Of a DNA stretch of 64,000 nt, positions 45,665 through 53,676 are shown one piece after another. The notes under the pieces were generated by a model. That model was given only the letters and a program-made list of their open reading frames with translations, was not told where the DNA came from and made no database searches. The DNA lies in the NCBI GenBank assembly GCA_963715675.1, contig OY970265.1, positions 1,922,001 to 1,986,000 on the forward strand. Reading direction: 5' to 3'. This stretch comes from DASVWZ01 sp963715675 (lineage in GTDB: Bacteria; Acidobacteriota; Terriglobia; Terriglobales; Acidobacteriaceae). Every line of letters begins with the position of its first letter. Position 1 is the first letter of the stretch. The translations under genes and the position numbers were made by a program.

Positions 45665-46324
45665 TTACGCTCCCCTTTTCGTTTTCAGATCCGCCAGCAA
45701 CTGCTCGATGCGATCTTCCTTCTCGAGCGCAGCCAGGCGATCGTCAAGATTGTCGGCGGCCATCTCGGACTTGGCCTGGGCCGTGGCCGAGGAATGCTCG
45801 ACTTTGCGTTTCATGCGGTCGAAGGCCGCAGCGCTGGAGCCGTTGCCGCCGCCAGCTTTTGCATCGCTGGCTTTGGCCACTGCCCGCGCCCGGCGATGCT
45901 GCGCGATCAGCAGATCGGCTTTGGCCTGCGCTTCGGTCAGCTTCTGCTCTAATTGGCGCAGGGCGGTCTTCAGGTTCTCCACCTGCGCTTTCTGGTCGAT
46001 GACTTGCTGCGCGAAGCCGTCGCTCAACTCGCGGTAGCTTTCCACGCGCTGCAAGGCGGCGCGCGCCAGGTCATCCTGCTTCTTGTCGACTGCCAGTTCC
46101 GCTTTGCGCATCCATTCCGCCACCTTGTCTTCGTTTTCTTTCTGCTTTTTTTCGAGCAAGTGCTGGTCGGCGATGGCGATCGCGACCTGGGTCTTGACCT
46201 GCAGAAGCTGGTTCTGCATGTCGAGAATGACTTGCTTGATCATCTTCTCCGGGTGTTCGGCCTTGTCGATCAGGTCGTTGAGATTGGCCCGGACCAGTGT
46301 GGAAACCCTCTCTAGTAATGCCAT
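45665..46324 (-). CDS. PspA/IM30 family membrane-stress protein
   Basis: 219 residues from ATG 46324 with AAGGAG upstream. Almost wholly helical: MALLERVSTLVRANLNDLID and AEHPEKMIKQVILDMQNQLL are typical of the amphipathic start and first coiled coil, followed by long heptads. Proteins of this family form ESCRT-III-like rings that support damaged inner membranes. It is the last gene of the flotillin operon, 17 bp after the small membrane protein. Confidence 0.92.
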   Translation of the reverse strand: MALLERVSTLVRANLNDLIDKAEHPEKMIKQVILDMQNQLLQVKTQVAIAIADQHLLEKKQKENEDKVAEWMRKAELAVDKKQDDLARAALQRVESYRELSDGFAQQVIDQKAQVENLKTALRQLEQKLTEAQAKADLLIAQHRRARAVAKASDAKAGGGNGSSAAAFDRMKRKVEHSSATAQAKSEMAADNLDDRLAALEKEDRIEQLLADLKTKRGA

Positions 46325-46341
46325 GGTGATACTCCTTTTCT

Positions 46342-46563
46342 TTAGTCGTTCGTGGTTAGTCCCTTCGCCGTTCGGCTCAGGGCAGGCTGTTGGTCGTTCG
46401 CCCGAAAGGAACCTGTGCGTGACATAGCGGCACCGAGGGCGATGCCGACAACGATCCCGATTGCCAGCCAGAAGCCGCCGCTGCCCAGCAGGAGCGCCAC
46501 GGCGGCTCCAAGTCCAGTTCCAACCGCAATGCCGAGTCCGATTTGCATGAATGGTCGCTTCAT
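46342..46563 (-). CDS. Small glycine-zipper membrane protein (73 aa)
   Basis: ATG 46563 with GAGG upstream. Two hydrophobic segments rich in Gly/Ala (FMQIGLGIAVGTGLGAAVAL and FWLAIGIVVGIALGAAM) separated by a short turn, then a polar tail. The GxxxG spacing favours tight helix packing. No named family. Its place between flotillin and PspA suggests a membrane partner of one of them (inference). Confidence 0.75.
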   Translation of the reverse strand: MKRPFMQIGLGIAVGTGLGAAVALLLGSGGFWLAIGIVVGIALGAAMSRTGSFRANDQQPALSRTAKGLTTND

Positions 46564-46623
46564 AATTCGTACCTCGGGGTTGCCCCACCCTTCGCGGTTT
46601 TCGAAGGGTGGGTGCAAGCATCC

Positions 46624-48063
46624 TTATTTCGACGGCGGCAGCACGTCCGGCTTGGGCGACTTGTCGCCGATGGCGCGTACTTTCGAGAACAGCTCGCCCA
46701 TCTTCATACCGGACAGCGTTTCGAACAGCGCCGGTATTTGCGCCGCCATCATGGTCAGATCGCCGGTAATCTTGTGCATGCCGGCAGCGTCGCCGTTGCC
46801 GGTTGAAACCACGGTGATCTTGTCCACGTTGGCCAGCGGACTGGCCAGCGCTCTTACCACTTCCGGCAAACCCGTCAGTAGTTTGTCGATCACGGCTGCC
46901 TGGTTGTACTCCTGGAACGCCTCGGCTTTCACGTTCATGGCTCGGGCTTCGGCATCGCCCTTCTTGAAAATGATTTCGGCTTCGGCTTCGCCCTGGGCAC
47001 GAATCGACGAGGCGTGGCCCTCGGCTTCCGCAATCAGACGCTGCTTCTCGGCCGCCGCCAGCGTTTCAATTCGCTGGCGCTCAATCTCCGCGCCCTTCAG
47101 CACCGTCGCAATCAGCTCTTTCTCGCGGCGGTTGATCTCGGCTTCCTGCACCTTGACCTGCTGCTCTTTTTCGACCTGCTGCACCTTGACCTGCTCCGCC
47201 ACCACCTGCTGCTGCATGATGTTGGTCTGGATGTCGTAAGCCTTGTCGGCCTGCGCCTGCTGCTTCTTGCTCACTTCCAGGTATTGCGCACGCTTGACTT
47301 CGAGATCGCGTTGCGCTTCGGCTTGCTTGGCCAGCGAGAGATTCTCCGCCAGCACGCGTTCCTGATCCGCTTGCGCCCGTGCCACCGCCGCTTCCCGCGT
47401 CGCCAGGGCCCGCCGGATCGCCGTATCCCGCTCGGCTTCGGCCGTGGCTACGTCGGCATCGCGCTTGATGCGCGCCACGTCCGGCTTGCCCATGTTGATG
47501 ATGTATTCGTTCTTGTCCCGCACTTCCTTGATGGTGAACGAAATGACTTCGAGCCCCATCTTGTTCATGTCGTCGGCGCAGGTGGAGCGCATGCGGTCAC
47601 CCACCATCTCCGGTTGCTTGACGATCTCTTCCACGGTGAGCTGTCCGATGATGCCGCGCAGGTGGCCTTCCATCACCAGCTTGATCAGCCCTTCGCGCTC
47701 CTGGTCGCTCTTGGTAAGGAATTGCTCCGACGCGGTCAGGATCGATTCCGTGTCCGACTTCACTTTGATCTGCGCCACCGCTTCCACCGTCACCGCAACC
47801 CCCTGCTTGGTATAAAGATCCTGCTGCGGCGCCACGTCGAACAACATCAGTTCGAGCGAAAGGTCGCGACAGTTTTCGATCATGGGGAAAATCACCGTGC
47901 CCCGCCCCTTGACCACGCGGGTTCCGCGAAACCCGTACACCACCAGGGCTTCATGAGGCCCCGCTTTCCGATACAGCCTTGCCAGCATCCCCATCAGGAA
48001 CATCATGGCCAGGACCGTCAGGCCCACGATGATCCATATCTCAACAAATGTTCCACCCAACAT
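46624..48063 (-). CDS. Flotillin-like SPFH-domain protein
   Basis: 479 residues. One N-terminal transmembrane segment (IWIIVGLTVLAMMFLMGMLA), an SPFH/Band-7 domain (ALVVYGFRGTRVVKGRGTVI to KVSFTIKEVRDKNEY region), then long Glu/Ala-rich coiled coils (QAQADKAYDIQTNIMQQQVV) and a C-terminal GLPEVVRALASPLANVDKI segment typical of flotillins (FloT type). AGGAGGAGAT precedes the ATG. It would scaffold membrane microdomains. In Bacillus a flotillin is paired with an NfeD protein, and the same pairing appears here. Confidence 0.93.
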   Translation of the reverse strand: MLGGTFVEIWIIVGLTVLAMMFLMGMLARLYRKAGPHEALVVYGFRGTRVVKGRGTVIFPMIENCRDLSLELMLFDVAPQQDLYTKQGVAVTVEAVAQIKVKSDTESILTASEQFLTKSDQEREGLIKLVMEGHLRGIIGQLTVEEIVKQPEMVGDRMRSTCADDMNKMGLEVISFTIKEVRDKNEYIINMGKPDVARIKRDADVATAEAERDTAIRRALATREAAVARAQADQERVLAENLSLAKQAEAQRDLEVKRAQYLEVSKKQQAQADKAYDIQTNIMQQQVVAEQVKVQQVEKEQQVKVQEAEINRREKELIATVLKGAEIERQRIETLAAAEKQRLIAEAEGHASSIRAQGEAEAEIIFKKGDAEARAMNVKAEAFQEYNQAAVIDKLLTGLPEVVRALASPLANVDKITVVSTGNGDAAGMHKITGDLTMMAAQIPALFETLSGMKMGELFSKVRAIGDKSPKPDVLPPSK

Positions 48064-48151
48064 ATCTCCTCCTGTTAGAAGTGCTTTGAACGAAATCGAT
48101 TTCCAGAACTCGTCGACATAGACGCAGGCGTCTCCGCCCGAGCGCGTCTGC

Positions 48152-49036
48152 TTACTGAACCAGTTGCCGCATCATGTCCAAATCGCGCACCACCCGCTGC
48201 GGCTCATCATGCCCCAGGAACACATCGCCCTCCGCCGTCCGGATGTGCACCACCTGGTTGCCCAGGACATAGGCGCGGCTGGCTCCAATGCCGCGAATCC
48301 CGTATCCCCGCAGCAGGCTCCAGCTTTCCACCGTGTACTCGCGAATCTCCGCCGCTGGAATCGAGCGCAGGCGAAAGCCCAGCGCGCGAATCTCGACGCC
48401 TCCCTGGGTGAAGCGGTAGTGAAACCCGCTCCACGCGAAAGCGGCACACGCGGCAAACACCAACGCCAGCATGATGGATGGAATGAACACCGCCTTACCT
48501 GGTACTTGGGTCGCGATCGCAAGCTCGATGCCCAGTAAGATCAGAAAAATGAAGCCCATCATCAACGATGCGTGCGTTTCTTCTGCCAGCGGCGCAGATT
48601 CCGGCAACGGGGACCCCCGCTTCGAGCCCAGGTAAACCGTGGTAAACACGATCACCGCCGGCACCAGGATCAGCGGACCGAACACCGAGACCGGACGCCC
48701 CGTCAGGTTGTAAGCGATGATGCCGTTGTTCGCCTGGTAGATCATTCCCACCACCAGGGCCAGAAGCCCGGTCAGTGACCACGCCACCGGAGCCGGCGCC
48801 TTCTGCTTCTGCATGACGTAAGACATGATGGTGAAGATCAGCAGCACAAATGCTGTGAGCCCCAGACCGTATTCGAGCGCCACTTCCCGCGTCATCCATC
48901 CGTTGGCCTGGCCCGCGGCGTTGAAGTGCGTGGCCATGCGCGCCGGCAGACGGTCCCACACCCACCAGTAGCGCAGCGCGGTCAGCGGAAGCGCCAGCCA
49001 CATCAACCCCGTCACGGCTTGCATTCTGCGGTTCAT
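48152..49036 (-). CDS. DUF1648-type membrane protein
   Basis: 294 residues with about seven transmembrane segments. The N-terminal WDRLPARMATHFNAAGQANG is the DUF1648 signature. The C-terminal part (VEIRALGFRLRSIPAAEIRE) is a soluble PH-like region. GAGGAA lies before the ATG. It sits between the NfeD-like and flotillin genes and shares their operon. Function unknown; DUF1648 proteins are often near stress regulators. Confidence 0.82.
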   Translation of the reverse strand: MNRRMQAVTGLMWLALPLTALRYWWVWDRLPARMATHFNAAGQANGWMTREVALEYGLGLTAFVLLIFTIMSYVMQKQKAPAPVAWSLTGLLALVVGMIYQANNGIIAYNLTGRPVSVFGPLILVPAVIVFTTVYLGSKRGSPLPESAPLAEETHASLMMGFIFLILLGIELAIATQVPGKAVFIPSIMLALVFAACAAFAWSGFHYRFTQGGVEIRALGFRLRSIPAAEIREYTVESWSLLRGYGIRGIGASRAYVLGNQVVHIRTAEGDVFLGHDEPQRVVRDLDMMRQLVQ

Positions 49037-49081
49037 CAGGTTCCTCGCAATCAGTTCTCAGCTAAGAGTCTTCCCCACTCC

Positions 49082-49684
49082 TTACTGGCCTTCGCTTTCC
49101 TCTCCAGCCATCTCCGTCCACAACCGGATGTAGGCAATTCCCTTTTCATAGCGCGTTACCACCACTTCCACGCCCTTGGCCACGGCGTTTCCGTCTTCCG
49201 CCCGCGCCCCGCAAGTCCGCCGCGTGCCGGCTTGCGAATAAATAATCTCGCCCGTCCCACCCTGCCGTATCGGCATCGAGACATGACCCAGCACGCCCGT
49301 CATTTCAAAGTCGGCGGGATCAAGGTTCTCGTCCTCCGCCGTCAGCACGCGGCTGAGAAACAGATAGATGATTCCGGCCCCAGTCACCCCGCTCAGCAAC
49401 GCAATCCCCAATCCCACGACAAACCACAAAGTGGAAAAGCGGGTGAGCAGATAGCCAATCCCGCCAAACCACGCCAGAAACGCCGCCAGCGTGACCGGGT
49501 TGAGCACCGAGCTCGCCGACCCGCGAGCGTGTCCTCCATGTGCCACATGCATGTGAGCCCCGGCGTGCAGGTGCCCGCCCAGGCCGTGCGGCAAATTTCC
49601 GTGCAGCCCTCCCAGCAGAAACGACAGCATGCTGAAGCTGAACCCCAGCGCGAAGCAGATCAGATAAAACGTGGCCCACGTCAT
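49082..49684 (-). CDS. NfeD-like membrane protein with His-rich segment
   Basis: 200 residues from ATG 49684, which overlaps the regulator stop (ATGA). A first transmembrane segment (WATFYLICFALGFSFSMLSF) is followed by a short His/Gly-rich stretch, two more segments, and a soluble C-terminal OB-fold-like domain with GVLGHVSMPIRQGGTGEIIY and GVEVVVTRYEKGIAYI, as in YuaF/NfeD proteins. The His-rich part (eight His within about 30 residues, near 26-54) might bind metal. The flotillin partner is two genes away. The open frame continues to 49897 only as a shadow. Confidence 0.8.
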   Translation of the reverse strand: MTWATFYLICFALGFSFSMLSFLLGGLHGNLPHGLGGHLHAGAHMHVAHGGHARGSASSVLNPVTLAAFLAWFGGIGYLLTRFSTLWFVVGLGIALLSGVTGAGIIYLFLSRVLTAEDENLDPADFEMTGVLGHVSMPIRQGGTGEIIYSQAGTRRTCGARAEDGNAVAKGVEVVVTRYEKGIAYIRLWTEMAGEESEGQ

Positions 49685-50196
49685 TGCGTGCACCTCCTGC
49701 CCGTCACTACGTTCTGCGGCGCCCGCGCCGCTTCCGGCTTCAGGGCTTCGAGTAGACGCTCGGCCAGCCCCGGCGTGTCCAGAATCGCTCCCAGCAAAAT
49801 CAGGCAGCGGCGAGTGTCTTTCTCCCGCGCCACTTTGATCAGCACGTCCCCCACCTCCGGATCGCTGGCAAACCGCTCCGAGCCTTGCAGCAGCCACACG
49901 TCCAGCTTCCCTTCCGTGGTTCGCAGGTCGGAGGTCAAATCCGTGTGATAGCCCTTGGGATCATCCACCAGGAATCCCGGATGCACCTTGAAAAACTTCG
50001 CCAGCAGCGTGCGTGTCGATTGCGTCATGTGCGGCCGGCTCCCGCCTTCGATCTGCGAAATGTAGGACTGGCTGATCGGCTTGCCCAGTTCCTTGCGGAT
50101 GGCCCGCACCAGTTCCTGCTGAGTCATCGGCCGGTTCATGCCGCGCAGCGAGCCCTCGACTTCGCGCAGGTAGCGGATTTTCTCGCCCAGGGTCAT
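49681..50196 (-). CDS. XRE-family transcriptional regulator
   Basis: 171 residues with an N-terminal Cro/C1-type HTH at about residues 1-65 (MTLGEKIRYLREVEGSLRGM, then KPISQSYISQIEGGSRPHMT). The C-terminal half is helical without a known ligand domain. It is the first gene of the flotillin operon and reads from a strong promoter containing a palindrome, so it is probably an autoregulator of the operon. Confidence 0.88.
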   Translation of the reverse strand: MTLGEKIRYLREVEGSLRGMNRPMTQQELVRAIRKELGKPISQSYISQIEGGSRPHMTQSTRTLLAKFFKVHPGFLVDDPKGYHTDLTSDLRTTEGKLDVWLLQGSERFASDPEVGDVLIKVAREKDTRRCLILLGAILDTPGLAERLLEALKPEAARAPQNVVTGRRCTQ

Positions 50197-50212
50197 ATTG
50201 CTAATAGAGATA

Positions 50213-50241
50213 TTTATATTGCAATATGTGATTTATGTCAA
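50213..50241 (-). promoter_or_regulatory. Promoter of the XRE-flotillin-PspA operon with palindrome
   Basis: On the minus strand TTGACA (50236-50241), 17-bp spacer, TATAAA (50213-50218). The perfect palindrome ATATTGCAATAT lies at 50216-50227, over the -10 and spacer, a fitting operator for the first gene product. The transcript would start about 10 nt before the ATG. Confidence 0.85.
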
Positions 50242-50403
50242 GAACTGGATCTGGCCTGTTTACAGAGGGTTACCGTGGAGACGCTAGGAAATCTCGCGCG
50301 AAGATCATTACAGGGCGAGTTGGACCGCTCGGCTGGGAGTACAATGGAGTACAATCAGGAACCACGGACGAAGGAATTCTTGTTCGAGTAAAGGGGCGCG
50401 CTT

Positions 50404-51288
50404 GTGATCACGCTTAACGACCTGCTCGAATCGGAGCACATCGAGCCAAGGACGGTTCTCGTACTTCGCCATACGCCGAAGGAACCACAACTAAATCGGG
50501 CGCTGGGTAGCTTGGCGGCCGAACACCCGGGGTTATTTAATTGCTACCAGCAAACACAGAGTGCAACAGCAGAAAAGCAAATGAAGCGCGCGAAATACGT
50601 TGCAAGTTTCATAGGGCAAAAACCCGGAAAGGCCTTATTTGTCGGCCTCTATCAGGTCGGCGAGACCAAGATCCTTACCCGCGAACAGTACTGGGAGGTG
50701 CCGGAGCATATCCAACTAAGGGACAGGTTCGGGATGAAGGGATTTATCCCCGAGAAGGACGATCGTTCTTCTATTCTCTGGTTCGACCTGGAGCTGATGA
50801 AGATCTACGCAACTTGGAAAGGGAAACTCATCATAACCTGGCCGCCGCCCGAGCGCTCATGGTCCCGCTGGGCGCACGGCAATAAAATGCCGGTACTCGC
50901 AATTCTCGAAGAGAGCGCCCTCGAACGGCCTATGCCCAGATGGAACGAGATCGATCTCCCTTGGGGGGACCTGAAGCTCCTCCAGGATAGCTGGAGGGCT
51001 AAGCTTTGCGAGTGGAAAGCAATCTACTATATTTTCGACGTTTCTGACGGGAAAGGCTACGTCGGCTCCGCGTACGGAGAGGACAATCTTGACGGGAGAT
51101 GGCAGGTCTATGCCACTAGCGGACACGGCGGAAATCGGTTGCTCCGCGACCGCGACCCCACGAATTTCCGCTTCACGATTCTACAGAGGGTCTCGCCAGA
51201 CATGGATGCTGAGGATGTTGTTGGTCTGGAGGATACCTGGAAGACGCGACTTCACACGCGCTCTCCGCTCGGTCTGAATGACAATTGA
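50404..51288 (+). CDS. GIY-YIG nuclease-domain protein with unknown N-terminal domain
   Basis: 294 residues, GTG start with AAGGGG upstream. The C-terminal third is a GIY-YIG nuclease: AIYYIFDVSDGKGYVGSAYG, then DGRWQVYATSGHGGN with the conserved Arg, and VVGLEDTWKTRLHTR with the catalytic Glu. The first 190 residues (around KYVASFIGQKPGKALFVGLY and PRWNEIDLPWGDLKLLQDSW) are not recognised and may bind DNA. Stand-alone, no methyltransferase beside it, so restriction is not shown. It is near toxin-antitoxin genes, suggesting an accessory or defence setting. Confidence 0.8.
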   Translation: MITLNDLLESEHIEPRTVLVLRHTPKEPQLNRALGSLAAEHPGLFNCYQQTQSATAEKQMKRAKYVASFIGQKPGKALFVGLYQVGETKILTREQYWEVPEHIQLRDRFGMKGFIPEKDDRSSILWFDLELMKIYATWKGKLIITWPPPERSWSRWAHGNKMPVLAILEESALERPMPRWNEIDLPWGDLKLLQDSWRAKLCEWKAIYYIFDVSDGKGYVGSAYGEDNLDGRWQVYATSGHGGNRLLRDRDPTNFRFTILQRVSPDMDAEDVVGLEDTWKTRLHTRSPLGLNDN

Positions 51289-51475
51289 GCCGCGTGTCGG
51301 TCACCGACGGGGTGGCCTGGCCTTCCGCGCCCCTTCGGAGGCTGGGGCAGTTTGGTCGCATCACCCTGAAAATCCCCGCCCTGTCTCTCCAAAAAGCGGA
51401 GAGACCAGGACGGGGCACCCTCCCCATCTTTGCGCGTTCAGTGCACAAAGGTGGGATCGTGACGAGCTAACGCCG

Positions 51476-51504
51476 TTGACAGCCTAGACTCACGCCCCTA
51501 CACT
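51476..51504 (+). promoter_or_regulatory. Promoter of the first toxin-antitoxin pair
   Basis: TTGACA (51476-51481), 17-bp spacer, TACACT (51499-51504). Transcription would begin at about 51511, next to the ATG at 51512, so the message is probably leaderless or nearly so. Confidence 0.65.
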
Positions 51505-51511
51505 GGCAGGC

Positions 51512-51736
51512 ATGGAAGTCCATTTCACCCCCGAGCAGGAAGCGCAGCTATCTCAAATCGCCAGCCATGCCGGTACAGACACCGAGCGATTGGTAAAGGA
51601 CGCCGTCTTGCGCCTCCTTGAACAAGACGCCCGTTTTCGCGCCGCCGTGCGGGAGGGTATTGCCCAGGCCGACCGGGGGGAATTTATCGAAGAGGAAGAG
51701 ATGGACGCACGTATCGAGCGGATGCTTAACTCCTGA
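51512..51736 (+). CDS. Antitoxin of a type II TA pair (ParD/CopG-like)
   Basis: 74 residues. Begins MEVHFTPEQEAQLSQIASHA with a ribbon-helix-helix-like start and a helix (TERLVKDAVLRLLEQD), then an acidic tail (EFIEEEEMDARIERML). Its stop shares one base with the toxin start (TGATG). Typical antitoxin layout and size. Confidence 0.85.
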   Translation: MEVHFTPEQEAQLSQIASHAGTDTERLVKDAVLRLLEQDARFRAAVREGIAQADRGEFIEEEEMDARIERMLNS

Positions 51737-52008
51737 TGCGTATCCGCTGGACGCCCACCGCTGCAGCGGACCTGCAAGGCATCTACGATTACCTGAAAGA
51801 ACACGAGCCTCACTTAGCACGGCCCACCGTCATTGAAATCCGCAAATCCGCCCGCTCGCTCAAAAAGTTTCCCATGCGTGGACGCAAGGGACGCGAAGAA
51901 GGCACCCGTGAACTGCTGCATCGGAGGTTGCCGCATATCATCGCCTACCGCGTCAAACACGATGCCGTTGAAATCCTGCACGTATGGCACCCGGCCCAAG
52001 ACAGGTAA
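51736..52008 (+). CDS. RelE/ParE-family toxin
   Basis: 90 residues: MRIRWTPTAAADLQGIYDYL, then ELLHRRLPHIIAYRVKHDAV and EILHVWHPAQDR, the classic ParE/RelE fold motifs including the C-terminal H-x-R. Coupled to the antitoxin by TGATG. ParE-like rather than RelE-like by the IAYRV...ILHVWH end; target not known. Confidence 0.88.
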   Translation: MRIRWTPTAAADLQGIYDYLKEHEPHLARPTVIEIRKSARSLKKFPMRGRKGREEGTRELLHRRLPHIIAYRVKHDAVEILHVWHPAQDR

Positions 52009-52097
52009 CTCGCAGTAATACGGCGCGGTACGGGATTGGAGAGTCAGTGATTGGAACGCTTTGCGGGTGAAACAGCGGCAGTTCTGTCGCCCACGCT

Positions 52098-52127
52098 ATT
52101 GGCAATCTTTGCCAATCATGCTACGAT
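52098..52127 (+). promoter_or_regulatory. Promoter and palindromic operator of the parDE pair
   Basis: TTGGCA (52099-52104), 17-bp spacer, TACGAT (52122-52127). An inverted repeat ATTGGCAA-TCT-TTGCCAAT (52098-52116) overlaps the -35 box. This fits autoregulation by ParD and supports ATG 52165 as the antitoxin start. Confidence 0.8.
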
Positions 52128-52164
52128 GAGCTTGAAACATCGTCCATTGAAAGGGCCCGTCGCC

Positions 52165-52410
52165 ATGCCTACCCGTAACGTGAATTTGACTGACGAACTC
52201 GACCACTTTGTCGCCAAGAAGGTCAAGAGCGGGCGTTACGAAAACGCCAGTGAGGTGGTGCGCGCCGGATTGCGGACTTTGGAGCGCGAGGAGCAGGAGT
52301 ATGAAGCCAAGCTGGCCGCGCTACGGGCGGCGATTGACGAAGGCGACGCCAGCGGTATCGCAGAAGACAAGGTCTTCGGCCGCGTCCGTAAGGCCCTAAG
52401 AGCTTGTTGA
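52165..52410 (+). CDS. parD: ParD-family antitoxin, C-terminus altered by IS insertion
   Basis: 81 residues: MPTRNVNLTDELDHFVAKKV, then SGRYENASEVVRAGLRTLER, the ParD ribbon-helix-helix signature. The last three residues (RAC) and the stop come from the IS element that begins at 52400. Joining the sequence across the IS would restore an ending KALKLPVSR, six residues after Leu and normal for ParD. The start at 52165 has AAAGGG upstream. Confidence 0.9.
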   Translation: MPTRNVNLTDELDHFVAKKVKSGRYENASEVVRAGLRTLEREEQEYEAKLAALRAAIDEGDASGIAEDKVFGRVRKALRAC

Positions 52411-53649
52411 AAATTTCCTTCACGCAGCGTGTGGATCATTCTAAGAAGCGCACGCTCAGACTGATTCTTGTTGTTGCTGCTTCCGATCTGCCCCCGAGGC
52501 TCGTCTGGCAACCGAAGGTCGGGTCCCTTGCTTCTTCATGCGCTCTGCGCCCGCAGTTTCGGAATACGGATCAGATTGAAGGCCGCGCAGCTAAACACGA
52601 ACAACCAATCCACCTTCGCCAGTCCGCGGAGTTTCACCTTCTTCAGGGGGCCAATCTGCTTCAGCCATCCGAACGGTTTCTCCACCAACCAGCGTTTGCT
52701 TAAACTGATCGCGTATCCCGGATGCCGGCTCGTCCGTTCGTCGATCGCGCCGTGCTGTCGGCGGGCCACGTGCGGCGTCACGCCCAACTCGCGCACTGTG
52801 CTGACGAAATCGCGCGTGTCATAGGCTTTGTCGGCTCCGGTCGTGATCCGACCGCTTCGCTTCCGGGTCAACTCGTACAACATTAATAAAGCCGCATCGC
52901 GCTCCGCCCGGCCATCGGCCTGCGTGGTCATCGCCGCCGCGATCAGCCCGTTCCGGTTCTCCACCAAGGTGTGGCCCAGATAACTCAGCTTGGCTTCCTG
53001 CCCCGCCGACTTCTTATAGAGTCGCGCTTCCGGATCCGTGCTCGAAGCGTGCGTCTGGTTGCTCCGTGGCTCGCCGTGAAAATCTCCTCCGCTCCCAGAC
53101 CCGCCGTCGTCCTTGCGGCGAAAGCTCTTTTGTCCCGCCCATGCCTCGATCAGCGTCCCATCCACCGTGAAGTGCTCGTCCGACATCAGCCCCGACGCCT
53201 GCTCTTTTACATGGGCGAAAAACTTCTGCGCCAGATCCTGGTTCAACAGCCGCTCGCGATTCTTGCTGAACACCGCGTGGTTCCATACCCCATCGTCGAT
53301 CTCCAAGCCCACGAACCAGCGAAATAGCAAGTTGTAGTTGAGCTGCTCCATCAGCAGCCGCTCGCTGCGCACCGAATAGAACACCTGCAGCAGCAGCGCT
53401 CGCAGTAACCGCTCCGGCGCAATCGACGGCCGCCCCCCCTGCGCGTACAGTCCGTCGAAATCTTTCGACATCCCGGCCAAGACCACATCCACCAGCTTCC
53501 TCACCCCGCGCAGCGGATGGTCGGCTGGAATCCGATCCTCCAATGCCACATAACTGAACATCCCCGTTTGCCGTTGCTGATCGTCGCCTCGCATTCCTGC
53601 TTCTTACCACACCACCACCGAGGATGGGCAGTGGTTTTTCAACAACCTC
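52400..53649 (-). mobile_element. IS5-family insertion sequence, 1250 bp
   Basis: Ends are imperfect inverted repeats, GAGCTTGTTGAAAA at the left and GAGGTTGTTGAAAA (read from the other strand) at the right. The flanking CTAA at 52396-52399 and 53650-53653 is a 4-bp target duplication of the YTAR type preferred by IS5. One transposase gene runs on the minus strand. It splits a parDE pair. Confidence 0.93.
52536..53594 (-). CDS. IS5-family DDE transposase
   Basis: 352 residues. The N-terminal region ADHPLRGVRKLVDVVLAGMS and ERLLRALLLQVFYSVRSERL are typical of the family. The DDE triad is seen in EHFTVDGTLIEAWAG, TTGADKAYDTRDFVSTV and LVEKPFGWLKQIGPLKK. The reading frame is intact, so the element may be active. 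Confidence 0.95.
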   Translation of the reverse strand: MRGDDQQRQTGMFSYVALEDRIPADHPLRGVRKLVDVVLAGMSKDFDGLYAQGGRPSIAPERLLRALLLQVFYSVRSERLLMEQLNYNLLFRWFVGLEIDDGVWNHAVFSKNRERLLNQDLAQKFFAHVKEQASGLMSDEHFTVDGTLIEAWAGQKSFRRKDDGGSGSGGDFHGEPRSNQTHASSTDPEARLYKKSAGQEAKLSYLGHTLVENRNGLIAAAMTTQADGRAERDAALLMLYELTRKRSGRITTGADKAYDTRDFVSTVRELGVTPHVARRQHGAIDERTSRHPGYAISLSKRWLVEKPFGWLKQIGPLKKVKLRGLAKVDWLFVFSCAAFNLIRIPKLRAQSA

Positions 53650-53676
53650 CTAAAGCTCCCCGTGTCGCGCTAGGCC

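Noticed and set aside
46352..48078. Long plus-strand open frames (295 and 354 codons) opposite the flotillin gene
   Set aside because: Their products are rich in Arg, Leu and His in repeats mirroring the coiled-coil codons of flotillin on the other strand. They have no family-like motif and no ribosome binding site.
48926..49948. 340-codon plus-strand open frame opposite the NfeD-like and regulator genes
   Set aside because: His/Arg/Gln-rich shadow product; the opposite strand has coupled starts and recognisable families.
52126..52165. Earlier ATG start for parD at 52126
   Set aside because: That ATG lies in the -10 box of the predicted promoter, and ParD homology begins at 52165.
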